A stretch of 32,316 nt of DNA from Candidatus Nanoarchaeia archaeon (GCA_028713535.1 JAQTOC010000008.1:1-32316); one strand, 5' to 3'; counted from the first letter of the stretch, positions 1-7,397 are shown. The notes: generated by a model from the sequence alone, not told the origin. Program-made: numbers and translations.

Positions 1-2
1 TG

Positions 3-353
3 AATTTAATAAAAAGATTCAAGCCAAGCAAAGTATTCATACCTTCTTTTGGGGATTTTCATCCTACAAAAGATCATCAGGCAGTTGCAATGATTACCAC
101 AGATGTTTTAAAGAAGATGGATTATAATGGGGAAATTTACACTTATGAGTTATGGCTGCTTAAGAAAGAAAACCTGCCTTACATCTATGTTGATGTTTCC
201 AAGTACCAGAAAAGGAAAATAGACCTTGTAAAGTCATTTCATAGCCAAAAACATTTTACTTACCCCTTGTTGATAATTTATCTTTTAAAATCCAGGCTTT
301 ATGGCAGGAAAATCAAGGCCAAGTATGCAGAGAGGTTTTACAAACTACAATGA
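3..353 (+). CDS. PIG-L/LmbE-family deacetylase, 5' end outside window
   Basis: The ORF track starts this at an internal Met (position 90), but the frame is open back to the window edge, and the upstream residues (PSFGDFHPTKDHQAV) carry the Asp/His-rich segment typical of PIG-L/LmbE deacetylases (a D-x-H-x-D-H-like stretch followed by 'Y.YE.W'). So only the C-terminal ~116 residues are seen, and the N-terminal metal-binding motif is missing because of the window boundary, not a mutation. Members of this zinc-dependent family remove N-acetyl groups from GlcNAc-type sugars or related amides. The stop overlaps the ATG of the following glycosyltransferase (ATGA), which supports a shared role in making a surface glycan or glycolipid. 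Family call is fairly firm; the substrate is unknown. Confidence 0.7.
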   Translation, partial: NLIKRFKPSKVFIPSFGDFHPTKDHQAVAMITTDVLKKMDYNGEIYTYELWLLKKENLPYIYVDVSKYQKRKIDLVKSFHSQKHFTYPLLIIYLLKSRLYGRKIKAKYAERFYKLQ

Positions 354-1408
354 AAATCTTATTTGTTGTCACTGGTTTTGGCTATGGGGATTCAATAAGG
401 ATAGATTCTGTTATCAGCGAAATTAAAAAGTTAAGCCCAAAGGCAAAAATTCTTGTTCTTGGCTACTCTGTTTCTTACAACTACTTCAGTTCTAAATATC
501 CCTGCTTAAAGATGAACGGTTATAAGTTCCCTGACAGGGACATGAAATTCAGCACCTCAAGGTTTATGCTGAAGAACTTTTATCTGGTAAGCAGATGGAT
601 AAAAAGTTTCATGAAGCATAAGAAAGCAATCCTTGACTTTAATCCAGACATTGTTGTTTCTGACTTTGAGCCTCTGGGAATAATCATAGCTAGAAAAATT
701 GGTGTTAAATGCATCTCAATCTTTGGGTTTGACCCAGAAACATACAAAACCTATCCGCACAAAAACATGACTCTTAATCTCCAAGCAAAATATATTTCCA
801 GATTGTACAAAGAGTCAGATCTTGTCATTATTCCTTCTTTCAAAAAACAAGGTCGTGTTGGTAATATAATTTATGTAAATCCAATAGTCAGGAAATATTC
901 TCCAAAGAATGAAATAAATATTATGAGAAAACTAAGGCTGACTAAAAAACCAATACTTGTTATGCTTGGAGGGTCCAACTATGGAATTGGTTTGGCTAAT
1001 AAGATAGGCAAGATAAACCAGAAGCTGAAACAGGAACTTATTATTTTTGGCGGAAGAGAGCAGCTCCCTTACTTGCATTATGTAAGGTTTAAGGAAAATT
1101 TCTTGGACTATCTCCAGGTTTGCTCAGGTATTATTACTCTCGCAGGAAACCTGACGCTTTCTGAATGCCTTACCCTTAAAAAACCAGCATTGGTATTGCC
1201 TATAAAAGACCATGTTGAGCAGCAGATGAATGCATATTCTCTTAAGGATGTTTTTTTGGTTGAGACAAAGCAGAACAGCCTTGAAAAATCGATAAGAAAT
1301 TTTATAAAGAACAAGGAAAAATTAATGGTTAAACTTAATAAAATGAATGTCAAGCCGAACGGTGCGAGACAAACAGCAGAAATAATAATAAAAGAGGTGG
1401 TTAAATGA
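350..1408 (+). CDS. GT-B glycosyltransferase, MurG/GT28-like
   Basis: 352 residues with two Rossmann-like halves. The N-terminus (MKILFVVTGFGYGDSIR) is the acceptor-side loop after beta-1. The C-terminal half has a GGSNYGIG loop and a nucleotide-sugar site resembling GT28 proteins: an AGNLTLSECL stretch, then P-x-L-V-L-P, then EQQMNAYSL (compare MurG 'G..T..E......P.ilvP....dQ..NA'). No membrane segment is evident. ATGA overlaps join it to the PIG-L deacetylase upstream and to a secreted protein downstream. It probably transfers a sugar from a nucleotide donor to a lipid or surface acceptor; the donor and acceptor cannot be read. The 81-aa minus ORF inside it is a shadow. Confidence 0.78.
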   Translation: MKILFVVTGFGYGDSIRIDSVISEIKKLSPKAKILVLGYSVSYNYFSSKYPCLKMNGYKFPDRDMKFSTSRFMLKNFYLVSRWIKSFMKHKKAILDFNPDIVVSDFEPLGIIIARKIGVKCISIFGFDPETYKTYPHKNMTLNLQAKYISRLYKESDLVIIPSFKKQGRVGNIIYVNPIVRKYSPKNEINIMRKLRLTKKPILVMLGGSNYGIGLANKIGKINQKLKQELIIFGGREQLPYLHYVRFKENFLDYLQVCSGIITLAGNLTLSECLTLKKPALVLPIKDHVEQQMNAYSLKDVFLVETKQNSLEKSIRNFIKNKEKLMVKLNKMNVKPNGARQTAEIIIKEVVK

Positions 1409-1998
1409 AAAAAATTTTGTTTTTAATTGCATTCTTTTTAACATTAACTTTTGTTTTTGCTCAGGAAGATGAAGAAGGGGCAATTAGTGAAGCAGATATT
1501 CTAGCTGGTAACATAGGCGATACAGATTCTTCTGAATATGAAACAGATTATTCTTCTGAAGACGTTCCGGTAGATGAGCCTCTTGAAGGCCCAAGTTACA
1601 GCCAGGAAGAAACAGAAGGAGATATTACTCAAGAGTATAAAGAGGAATATAATCCTGAGTGCCCTGAAGGCTGTTTTTATAATGATAAATGCTACAGTGT
1701 TGGCAAACAGTTTTTGACAGCAGAAAATGGCAAGGAGATTTATTGCAGCACCTCACAAAAAATCGAGGATGCAAAAGCTTCTGGTTCAGTGTGCCAGCAG
1801 GATTTTGAATGCCTTAGCTTTTATTGCAAGGACAGAGTTTGTGAAGACAGTTCAATAACATCTGCAAGGAAAATCGGCTTTGTTAATATACTAATGGTTA
1901 TATTGGCAATAATCATATTAATTGTTGTTATATATGCTGTTAAGAATTTGCGTTTAAAAATTAAAAAACAGCAGGAAGGGCCTAAAGAACAGCAATGA
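1405..1998 (+). CDS. Secreted Cys-rich single-pass membrane protein
   Basis: 197 residues. An N-terminal signal peptide (KKILFLIAFFLTLTFVFA, cleavage near residue 19) precedes a long acidic, Ser/Glu-rich low-complexity stalk (to about residue 85). A small Cys-rich module follows (CPEGCFYNDKC ... C ... CQQDFECLSFYCKDRVC), probably disulfide bonded. A membrane helix (IGFVNILMVILAIIILIVVIYAV) and a basic tail that should lie in the cytoplasm end the protein. The start is supported by a GAGGTGG Shine-Dalgarno-like motif 4 nt upstream and by ATGA coupling to the glycosyltransferase. Its place beside a glycosyltransferase suggests a surface protein. No named family is recognised. Confidence 0.75.
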   Translation: MKKILFLIAFFLTLTFVFAQEDEEGAISEADILAGNIGDTDSSEYETDYSSEDVPVDEPLEGPSYSQEETEGDITQEYKEEYNPECPEGCFYNDKCYSVGKQFLTAENGKEIYCSTSQKIEDAKASGSVCQQDFECLSFYCKDRVCEDSSITSARKIGFVNILMVILAIIILIVVIYAVKNLRLKIKKQQEGPKEQQ

Positions 1999-2078
1999 TA
2001 GCAACACAAGTTATAAAAGACGGGGATTTATTAGAATTAGATACAAAAAAGAGTATTGTCAGAAAAATAAAAAAATGA
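1995..2078 (+). CDS. 27-residue mini-gene bridged by ATGA overlaps
   Basis: This ORF is too short for the supplied track. It reads MIATQVIKDGDLLELDTKKS followed by IVRKIKK and a TGA stop. Its ATG overlaps the TGA of the membrane protein (ATGA at 1995), and its own TGA overlaps the ATG of the HEPN-motif gene (ATGA at 2075). The same 4-nt coupling joins the two earlier junctions, so a real, translationally coupled gene is more likely than chance. It is charged and soluble, with an 'i.DGDllelD' turn of the kind seen at beta-strand edges. It could be a tiny peptide in its own right or a coupling leader for the next gene. Function unknown. Confidence 0.5.
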   Translation: MIATQVIKDGDLLELDTKKSIVRKIKK

Positions 2079-2542
2079 GAGAAATAAACATACTGGGGAC
2101 AAAAAGCGGGATACTTGATCCTAAGCACCTTAAGAGTTATACTCCTACTGTGGATATTATTAATGCTGTTGACAAGAAAGACTGGTTCAGGGCTTTATGG
2201 TATTCTTTTGCCCAGCTTGAATTTTATCTTAGAAGGCATGTTCTCTGGTATGTAACAAACTACTCAAAGGCACCAGAAGCAGAAATTTTTGATGAAATCA
2301 TGAACAAAACCGAGTTCTGGAAGATTATTGAAAAGGCAGAAAAAATAAAGTTGATTACAAAAGATGAGCAAAAAGAGATTGATTACGTAAGGAACGTAAG
2401 AAATGATATGGCTCATTCATTCTACTTAGTTTACAACCAGAACATAAACGAAAGAGAAGCAAGAGTTGTTATAGAGTTTGTGTTAAAAGTAATAAACAAA
2501 CTAAATAAAAAAGCAGAAGAGTTTAAGAGTATTATGAAATAA
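2075..2542 (+). CDS. HEPN-like helical protein with R-N-x3-H motif
   Basis: 155 residues, mostly alpha-helical, no membrane segments. Near residues 105-114 it has YVRNVRNDMAH, matching the HEPN signature R-[NDH]-x3-H (R109, N110, H114) that forms the RNase active site in HEPN toxins and defence nucleases. The flanking pattern (one helix around residues 33-60, another after the motif) also suits a small HEPN domain. It is the last gene of the ATGA-coupled chain and follows the 27-residue ORF directly. HEPN proteins often pair with a nucleotidyltransferase or small antitoxin; no MNT gene is present here, so any toxin role is speculative. It could also be a non-toxic RNA-binding HEPN protein. 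Confidence 0.55.
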   Translation: MREINILGTKSGILDPKHLKSYTPTVDIINAVDKKDWFRALWYSFAQLEFYLRRHVLWYVTNYSKAPEAEIFDEIMNKTEFWKIIEKAEKIKLITKDEQKEIDYVRNVRNDMAHSFYLVYNQNINEREARVVIEFVLKVINKLNKKAEEFKSIMK

Positions 2543-2609
2543 CAGCGAATATGTTTAATCGCTCAAAATTAGGGAAGATTTAAATACGTTAAGTAATAAA
2601 TGATTAATT

Positions 2610-2788
2610 ATGACAGAGATTGGCGGAGTTCCACCTGCGGTATTGATTGCGGGGGCATATACATTCTTGTACAAAAAGCGGAGATGGGATTTAATTTTTA
2701 TTTTATATTAGGAATCTTATTATTGCTGTTTGGTTGCTATATGCATATGGACTACACCAATATTTGGCCATTTAATAAAAATAAATAA
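2610..2788 (+). CDS. Small membrane protein split across two frames
   Basis: A TATA box (TTTAAATA, about 2578-2585) lies ~28 bp before the ATG at 2610, the usual spacing in this window, while the track's 62-aa start at 2600 is too close. From 2610 the frame gives 33 residues, MTEIGGVPPAVLIAGAYTFL plus YKKRRWDLIFILY, ending at 2711. The overlapping frame (usable ATG at 2684, stop 2788) gives MGFNFYFILGILLLLFGCYM and a short tail. One extra T in the run ATTTTTATTTTA would join them into a ~58-residue two-helix membrane protein with a KKRR loop. Options are a sequencing indel, a decayed gene, a -1 frameshift (CAAAAAG lies just before) or two overlapping mini-genes. Confidence 0.4.
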
Positions 2789-2862
2789 GTTTGCCTCGCA
2801 ACCCCTCCTTCAGATTTTACCCTATCAAAAACCTTAAAAATAAACCTTCATATTAATAACCT

Positions 2863-4188
2863 ATGGCTCCGGAATTATCAAAGTTCTTTGAGGAAAAACA
2901 ACCATCTTCAATCAGGTTAGCTCAGTTGCTTTTCCTTGAAAGACAGAAGAAAGAAGGAAAAAAAGCTCCTTATGTAATAAACGTAGCAATTGGAAATGTT
3001 TCTCTTAAAACCCATCCAAAAATGCTCAAGAGATATCTTAAACCAATTGACAAAGAACTAAAGCAAGGAATCTGGAAATATTCCCTAACATTTGGAAGAG
3101 AAATCTGCAATAATGTTTTCGTAAACATAATAAAATCTTTCCTTGATGATTCAAATGATCCAAAGTTATATTCTTTAATAGGAGATGGAAGTTCTGTCCT
3201 GATGAAATTAACCATCCTTGGAGTCTGCGGCAATCCAGGAAAAGATGAAAAGCCCTTGCTTCTAATAGACCCGGCATATGCAAACTACAGCTCAATCGCA
3301 AATGAAACAGGAAGGAAAATTGTGGCAGTCTCAAGGACTCTTAATAGCACTGGAAAATTCAGCGATGTCTCTCCAAAAGAAATTGAAAACGCAATTATTA
3401 AGCATAAACCAGGGGCTTTGTTAATCATACCTTATGATAATCCTTCTGGCCAGTTAATGAAGCAGGAAGTAATAAATGAATACGCAAGATTATGCTTGAA
3501 GTATAATATTTTCTTGGTTAGTGATGAAGCTTACAGAGGTCTTTATTACACAAAAGAAAAAAATGCCCCTTCAGTATGGCAGATAACTAATAAAGAAGTT
3601 CCAGGCATAGAAAACGCAAAAATAAGAATTAGCCTAGAAACAATGTCAAAAGTGTTTAATGCCTGTGGTTTAAGAATGGGCGCCCTAGTCACAGATAACA
3701 AAGAATTTCATACTAAAGCAGTGTTTGCAAGCACAACTTATTTATGCGCCTCAGTTACAAGCCAGCACATTGTTGAATCCTTGATTGATGAATCAAAGTC
3801 TGATATACAATCCTGGGTAAAAAAACAAAGAGATTATTACAGAAATATTTTTGATGATATGTATGTTCAATTCAAAAAATTAATGCCAAATTTAATAGTT
3901 TCTGTTCCAGAGGCAGCAATCTATCTTGTTTTGGATGTGAAAAACATTGCTAAACATAATTTTGACTCAGAGCATTTTGTTAAATACTGTGCAGAAAAAG
4001 GTTCTGTTAAAATAAACAACAAGCAAATGACATTGTTAGTTGCACCAATGACCGGTTTTTATAACACAAAAAACAACCCAGGAAAAACACAAATGAGAAT
4101 TGCATGCGTTCTTCCAAAAAACGAAATGAAATTAGTTCCTAAATTATTCAAGGAATTGTTTAAGCAATATGAAAGTAAAAGACCATAA
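2863..4188 (+). CDS. PLP-dependent aminotransferase, class I/II (fold type I)
   Basis: 441 residues, typical for class I/II aminotransferases. Visible landmarks: IPYDNPSGQ (the N-P-x-G motif contacting PLP and substrate), VSDEAYRGLYY (the Asp and Tyr binding the pyridine ring), and ETMSKVFNACGLRMGAL, where the Lys of S-K is the Schiff-base lysine and the R-x-G stretch binds PLP phosphate. A C-terminal Arg (MRIACVLP) would contact the substrate carboxylate. A TATA element ~27 bp upstream of the ATG supports this start and a leaderless mRNA. It probably moves an amino group between an amino acid and a 2-oxo acid; substrate cannot be assigned. It stands alone rather than in a biosynthetic operon. 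Confidence 0.85.
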   Translation: MAPELSKFFEEKQPSSIRLAQLLFLERQKKEGKKAPYVINVAIGNVSLKTHPKMLKRYLKPIDKELKQGIWKYSLTFGREICNNVFVNIIKSFLDDSNDPKLYSLIGDGSSVLMKLTILGVCGNPGKDEKPLLLIDPAYANYSSIANETGRKIVAVSRTLNSTGKFSDVSPKEIENAIIKHKPGALLIIPYDNPSGQLMKQEVINEYARLCLKYNIFLVSDEAYRGLYYTKEKNAPSVWQITNKEVPGIENAKIRISLETMSKVFNACGLRMGALVTDNKEFHTKAVFASTTYLCASVTSQHIVESLIDESKSDIQSWVKKQRDYYRNIFDDMYVQFKKLMPNLIVSVPEAAIYLVLDVKNIAKHNFDSEHFVKYCAEKGSVKINNKQMTLLVAPMTGFYNTKNNPGKTQMRIACVLPKNEMKLVPKLFKELFKQYESKRP

Positions 4189-4219
4189 ATCTTTTATATT
4201 GTTTTAAGTTATTAATTCT

Positions 4220-4759
4220 ATGATTCAAGGCCTAGACATTCTGAAAAAACTAGTCCAGGAAAATAACCTTGTTGAAAACTTATGTGAGAGAGAATTAAAT
4301 AACCCCGAGAATGCTGGTTTTGATTTAAGATTAGGTGAAGTTCATAGTTTGGAGGGAGATGCTTTTATTGGAATTAACGAAAGAAAAACCCCTTCAATAA
4401 AATTATTGGCAAAGTTTGAGGATAATAAAAATAATAAAATAACCATTAAACCAGGAGATTATTTTCTATGCAAAACAATTGAAAAAATAAACGTTCCAAA
4501 AGACTTGTTTGGAATTTATTTTTTAAGGAGTACATGTTGGAGATCAGGGGCAAAGTTAGTTTCTGGAATGCTTGGCCCAGGCTATAGCGGAGAGCTTATC
4601 TTTCCTTTGTCAAATGCAGGTCCGTTAAATATCGAGATGGAACTAGGAGCCAGAGTCGTCCACGTTTTCTTTGTTAAGATAGAAGGAAGTTCCTCAGAGT
4701 ATAAAGGCCAGTGGCAGGGCGGCAGGATATCCACTTTTGGAATTGAAAAACAAATATAA
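4220..4759 (+). CDS. dUTPase/dCTP-deaminase-fold protein, active-site residues altered
   Basis: 179 residues with the conserved order of the Dcd/dUTPase superfamily: NAGFDLRLG near the N-terminus, FLRSTCWRSGAKL (matching the RSS-x2-R-x-G motif), GPGYSGELIFPLSN (matching D-P-G-Y-x-G...N) and YKGQWQGGRIS (matching the C-terminal YxGxYQG motif). True enzymes dephosphorylate dUTP and/or deaminate dCTP. By eye the motif Asp (usually D-P-G-Y/W) is Gly here (LGPGYSG), and the deaminase Glu position (usually 'LE' before x-x-N) is Pro. The Arg-Ser and second Arg are kept. A TATA box lies ~24 bp upstream of the ATG. Fold is confident; enzymatic activity is doubtful. Confidence 0.75.
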   Translation: MIQGLDILKKLVQENNLVENLCERELNNPENAGFDLRLGEVHSLEGDAFIGINERKTPSIKLLAKFEDNKNNKITIKPGDYFLCKTIEKINVPKDLFGIYFLRSTCWRSGAKLVSGMLGPGYSGELIFPLSNAGPLNIEMELGARVVHVFFVKIEGSSSEYKGQWQGGRISTFGIEKQI

Positions 4760-4781
4760 ATACTGAATATTTATTATCACT

Positions 4782-5528
4782 ATGTTTATTCATGCAATTA
4801 ATCCGGTTTTATTGACAGTTTTTGGACTTGAGATAAGGTACTACGGTTTAATTTATGTTGTTTCTTTTATCCTTGCTTATTTTATTTTAAAAAAACTCTC
4901 CAAAGAAAAAGAGATTAACCTTAATGTTGAGGATTTTTTGTTCTACATAGTTATCGGAGCAATAGTCGGAGCAAGAATATTTTATGTCTTGTTTTATAAT
5001 TTAAATTATTTTATATTAAATCCAGAAGAAATAATTATGTTATGGAAAGGAGGCCTGTCTTTTCACGGAGGTTTAGTCGGAGCAATAATAGCCGGTATAA
5101 TTTATTCTAGAATAAAAAAACTGAATTTCTGGAAGCTTGCAGACATTTCTGTAATTCCATTAGCTTTCAGTTTATTTTTAGGGAGAATTGGTAATTTTAT
5201 TAACGGAGAATTATACGGAAGAATAACAAATGTTTCATGGGCAGTTAAGTTTCCTAACCAGGATGTTTATAGGCACCCTTCCCAGTTATACGAATCGCTA
5301 AAGAACCTGTTTATTTTTATAGTTTTAATTTTTACAAGGAAAACAGCACATAAACCCGGCTTCCAGTTTGCATTATTCATGGGTTTATACTCTGTGCTTA
5401 GGTTTATTGTTGAGTTTTTCAGGGCTCCAGACCCGCAAATAGGATTGATTTATGGTCTTACACTAGGGCAAATTTTAAATATCCCATTGTTTTTAATTTC
5501 ATTATACCTTTTAATAGTAAAGAGATAA
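4782..5528 (+). CDS. lgt: Prolipoprotein diacylglyceryl transferase (Lgt)
   Basis: 248 residues, multi-pass membrane enzyme that in bacteria transfers diacylglycerol from phosphatidylglycerol to the lipobox Cys of secreted prolipoproteins. Diagnostic motifs are present: RYYGLIYV in TM1, SFHGGLVGA (H-G-G), GRIGNFINGELYGR (the Lgt signature, with the catalytic-region Arg, Asn and Glu), HPSQLYES, and RFIVEFFRAPDPQIG near the C-terminus. Nothing obvious is missing. TATA box ~24 bp before the ATG. It heads a tight run with the HTH and PIN genes (1 nt gap to the next ATG). Most archaea lack a bacterial-type Lgt, so this looks acquired; a lipobox protein is encoded at 15998 in the same window. Confidence 0.92.
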   Translation: MFIHAINPVLLTVFGLEIRYYGLIYVVSFILAYFILKKLSKEKEINLNVEDFLFYIVIGAIVGARIFYVLFYNLNYFILNPEEIIMLWKGGLSFHGGLVGAIIAGIIYSRIKKLNFWKLADISVIPLAFSLFLGRIGNFINGELYGRITNVSWAVKFPNQDVYRHPSQLYESLKNLFIFIVLIFTRKTAHKPGFQFALFMGLYSVLRFIVEFFRAPDPQIGLIYGLTLGQILNIPLFLISLYLLIVKR

Positions 5529-5529
5529 A

Positions 5530-6099
5530 ATGAATGACTTAATAAAAAAGGATATTATAAATCTTATTAATGAAGCTCTAAGTGCTATTTCAAAAAAGGA
5601 TATTACTTTGTTAAAGGAAATTTCTGATCACACAATACATAATTCAGCAACAAGCCAGGATGATGCCTCAATAAGCATAGCAGTTGTTGTTTATTCCTTG
5701 TATAAAATATTTAACAATCCTTCCTTAACTCATAGTAAAAAATGGGAGAGGTTTAGCAAGGACCTTGTTTTGTATTTGGGAAAGGCAAAAGAAGGCCTTG
5801 AAAGGGATGATCTTTCCAAGTATAACAGCTCAATAAGTTTAATCTTAAAGAGTATGTCAAAAATAGAAAGTCAGCTTGGCCAGTATATTTTTTCTGTTAT
5901 AAATAGTGCTAAAGTAAAAAAGGGAACCAAGTTGTACGAGCATGGGATCTCAGCTTCAAGAGCAGCCCAAATCCTTGGGATATCTTCATGGGATTTGATG
6001 AGTTATATGGGAAATGTTAGTATTCCCGAAACAGAAAGAATTTTGACAAAAAAAACAAAAGAAAGGCTTGAAAGCGCAAGGAGACTGTTTGAGATATGA
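5530..6099 (+). CDS. Helical protein with C-terminal UPF0175-like HTH, PIN partner
   Basis: 189 residues. The first ~130 are alpha-helical with no family I recognise. The C-terminal part (LYEHGISASRAAQILGIS, then WDLMSYMGN) resembles the helix-turn-helix of small antitoxins such as UPF0175 ('g.iS...AA.laGis...f...l'). It begins 1 nt after the lgt stop and its own stop overlaps the ATG of the PIN gene (ATGA at 6096). The order (DNA-binding-like protein, then PIN protein) is that of VapBC-type toxin-antitoxin pairs, but both proteins are about twice the usual size, so it may instead be a conserved housekeeping pair. Confidence 0.55.
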   Translation: MNDLIKKDIINLINEALSAISKKDITLLKEISDHTIHNSATSQDDASISIAVVVYSLYKIFNNPSLTHSKKWERFSKDLVLYLGKAKEGLERDDLSKYNSSISLILKSMSKIESQLGQYIFSVINSAKVKKGTKLYEHGISASRAAQILGISSWDLMSYMGNVSIPETERILTKKTKERLESARRLFEI

Positions 6100-6800
6100 A
6101 ATCAATGGTTTTTGACTCAAGTGCAATCATTAGCATAGTAACTAATGACTTGCTTTGGAGCCTGTCAAAGCTTAAAGAAAAATTTAAAGGCCAGTTTTAT
6201 ATTCCTGAAGGCATAAAAGAAGAACTGATTGTTAAGCCCTTAGGATCAAAAAGATATAAGCTTGAAGCAATGCAGGTTTTGTCAGAAGTAAACAAGGGAA
6301 TCCTGGAAGTATATTCTAATCCAAGAGTTATTGAAAGAGGGAAACAGCTTGCTGACAGGGCAAATAATTTAATAAAAGCAAGAGGCAACTGGATAACCTT
6401 AGTCAACCAAAACGACATGGAATGTTTAGCTTTAACAGAGTATCTTAACTCAGATGCATTGGTCATTGATGAAAGAACAGTTCGATTATTAGTTGAAGAT
6501 CCAGGTTCTCTTATAAAATTGTTTGAAAGAAAAATACACACAAAAGTTGAAGTCAATAAAGACAACCTCAATTTCTTCAAGGAAGAATTTAAGAAAATAA
6601 ACGTGATAAGGTCAGCAGAATTGATGTCTGTTGCTTTTGAGCTGGGAATATTAGATGATTATGCAAAGCAGAATGGAGTCAAGATTGACAATGTTAATCT
6701 AAAAGAGAGTTTGATTGAGGGACTGTTATGGGGCTTAAAGTTAAGAGGATGTGCTATTTCTGAAGAAGAAATAGATGGCATAATGAAGTATTATCATTAG
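6096..6800 (+). CDS. PIN-domain protein with C-terminal extension
   Basis: 234 residues. PIN-type landmarks: MVFDSSAIISI (D7, first acidic ligand), IPEGIKEEL (an acidic position near residues 38-43), NDMECLALTEYL (E109) and ALVIDERTVR (D125, last acidic ligand after a beta-strand). PIN proteins are metal-dependent RNases, often VapC-like toxins that cut tRNA or rRNA. Residues ~150-234 form an extra helical domain not found in minimal VapC proteins. Coupled by ATGA to the HTH protein upstream and probably co-transcribed from the lgt promoter. Domain call is good; whether it is a toxin is open. Confidence 0.65.
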   Translation: MKSMVFDSSAIISIVTNDLLWSLSKLKEKFKGQFYIPEGIKEELIVKPLGSKRYKLEAMQVLSEVNKGILEVYSNPRVIERGKQLADRANNLIKARGNWITLVNQNDMECLALTEYLNSDALVIDERTVRLLVEDPGSLIKLFERKIHTKVEVNKDNLNFFKEEFKKINVIRSAELMSVAFELGILDDYAKQNGVKIDNVNLKESLIEGLLWGLKLRGCAISEEEIDGIMKYYH

Positions 6801-6838
6801 TAACATTTAAAAATAATCTTTATTTCTGAAAGTTGTAA

Positions 6839-6912
6839 GGGGGCGTAGCACAACCCGGCTAGTGTAATCGGCTCCAGACCGATTGATCCAGGTTCAAATC
6901 CTGGCGTCCCCA
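6839..6912 (+). tRNA. tRNA-Trp (CCA)
   Basis: A full cloverleaf folds: acceptor GGGGGCG with CGTCCCC (one G-U), D-stem GCAC/GTGT, anticodon stem ATCGG/CCGAT around the loop CTCCAGA (anticodon CCA), T-stem CCAGG/CCTGG with loop TTCAAAT, discriminator A. The CCA tail is not encoded and no intron is present, although archaeal tRNA-Trp genes often have one. A TATA-like ATTTAAAAATAA at 6804-6815 is correctly placed upstream. Confidence 0.93.
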
Positions 6913-6922
6913 TGTCCTTGTT

Positions 6923-7357
6923 CTAGATTATTCCTTCTATCCTTGATAATACTTCTTCATACCCTTTTTGGAATCTTTGGGTTCGGTCTGGGTGCAACAA
7001 TCTTTCAATTCGATTGATGCTTTTTTTAAGATCAAGACCTTCACTTTCTGAAATTAAATACATTTCTTCCAATCTCCCATTGAGCCTTCCTAAGTATCCT
7101 AATGAAAAGTCACATTTTTCTGTAAGGGTTATGTATATCCTAGAAGACGGAACAACCTCCTTGCCATCACTGATTCCATGCCTATTCTGATGATCATAAA
7201 CAGAAAGACCTACACGAGTTTCCCCATCTACTAAGTCAATATGATACCTAAAGGGTATGTCTGAAAAATAAATTTTATTTTTTTCTGGTTTCTCAGCAGA
7301 ATTTTTAATTACATAATCCATTATTTTTTTAGAAATTTTACAAATCTTTTTTCCCAT
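6923..7357 (-). CDS. Hypothetical protein, 144 aa
   Basis: Soluble mixed alpha/beta protein with no recognised domain. The central section (DGETRVGLSVYDHQNRHGIS) looks like a small beta-sheet, and the C-terminal ~50 residues look helical and charged. The track starts at 7363 (MFMGKK), but a TATA element (TTTAAATA near 7380-7387) is ~27 bp from the second Met (MGKKICK, 7357), and the AGGTG just upstream suits either start, so I prefer 7357. The gene faces the end of tRNA-Trp and lies downstream of the PurN-like gene with its own promoter. Confidence 0.5.
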   Translation of the reverse strand: MGKKICKISKKIMDYVIKNSAEKPEKNKIYFSDIPFRYHIDLVDGETRVGLSVYDHQNRHGISDGKEVVPSSRIYITLTEKCDFSLGYLGRLNGRLEEMYLISESEGLDLKKSINRIERLLHPDRTQRFQKGYEEVLSRIEGII

Positions 7358-7397
7358 AAACACCTTTCTTAAAAGAACATATTTAAATTTACTTATA

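Noticed and set aside
2600-2788. 62-aa ORF from the ATG at 2600 as a complete protein.
   Set aside because: The start is only ~18 bp from the TATA box and its first ~28 residues are unlike a membrane protein start; the frame-split model fits better.
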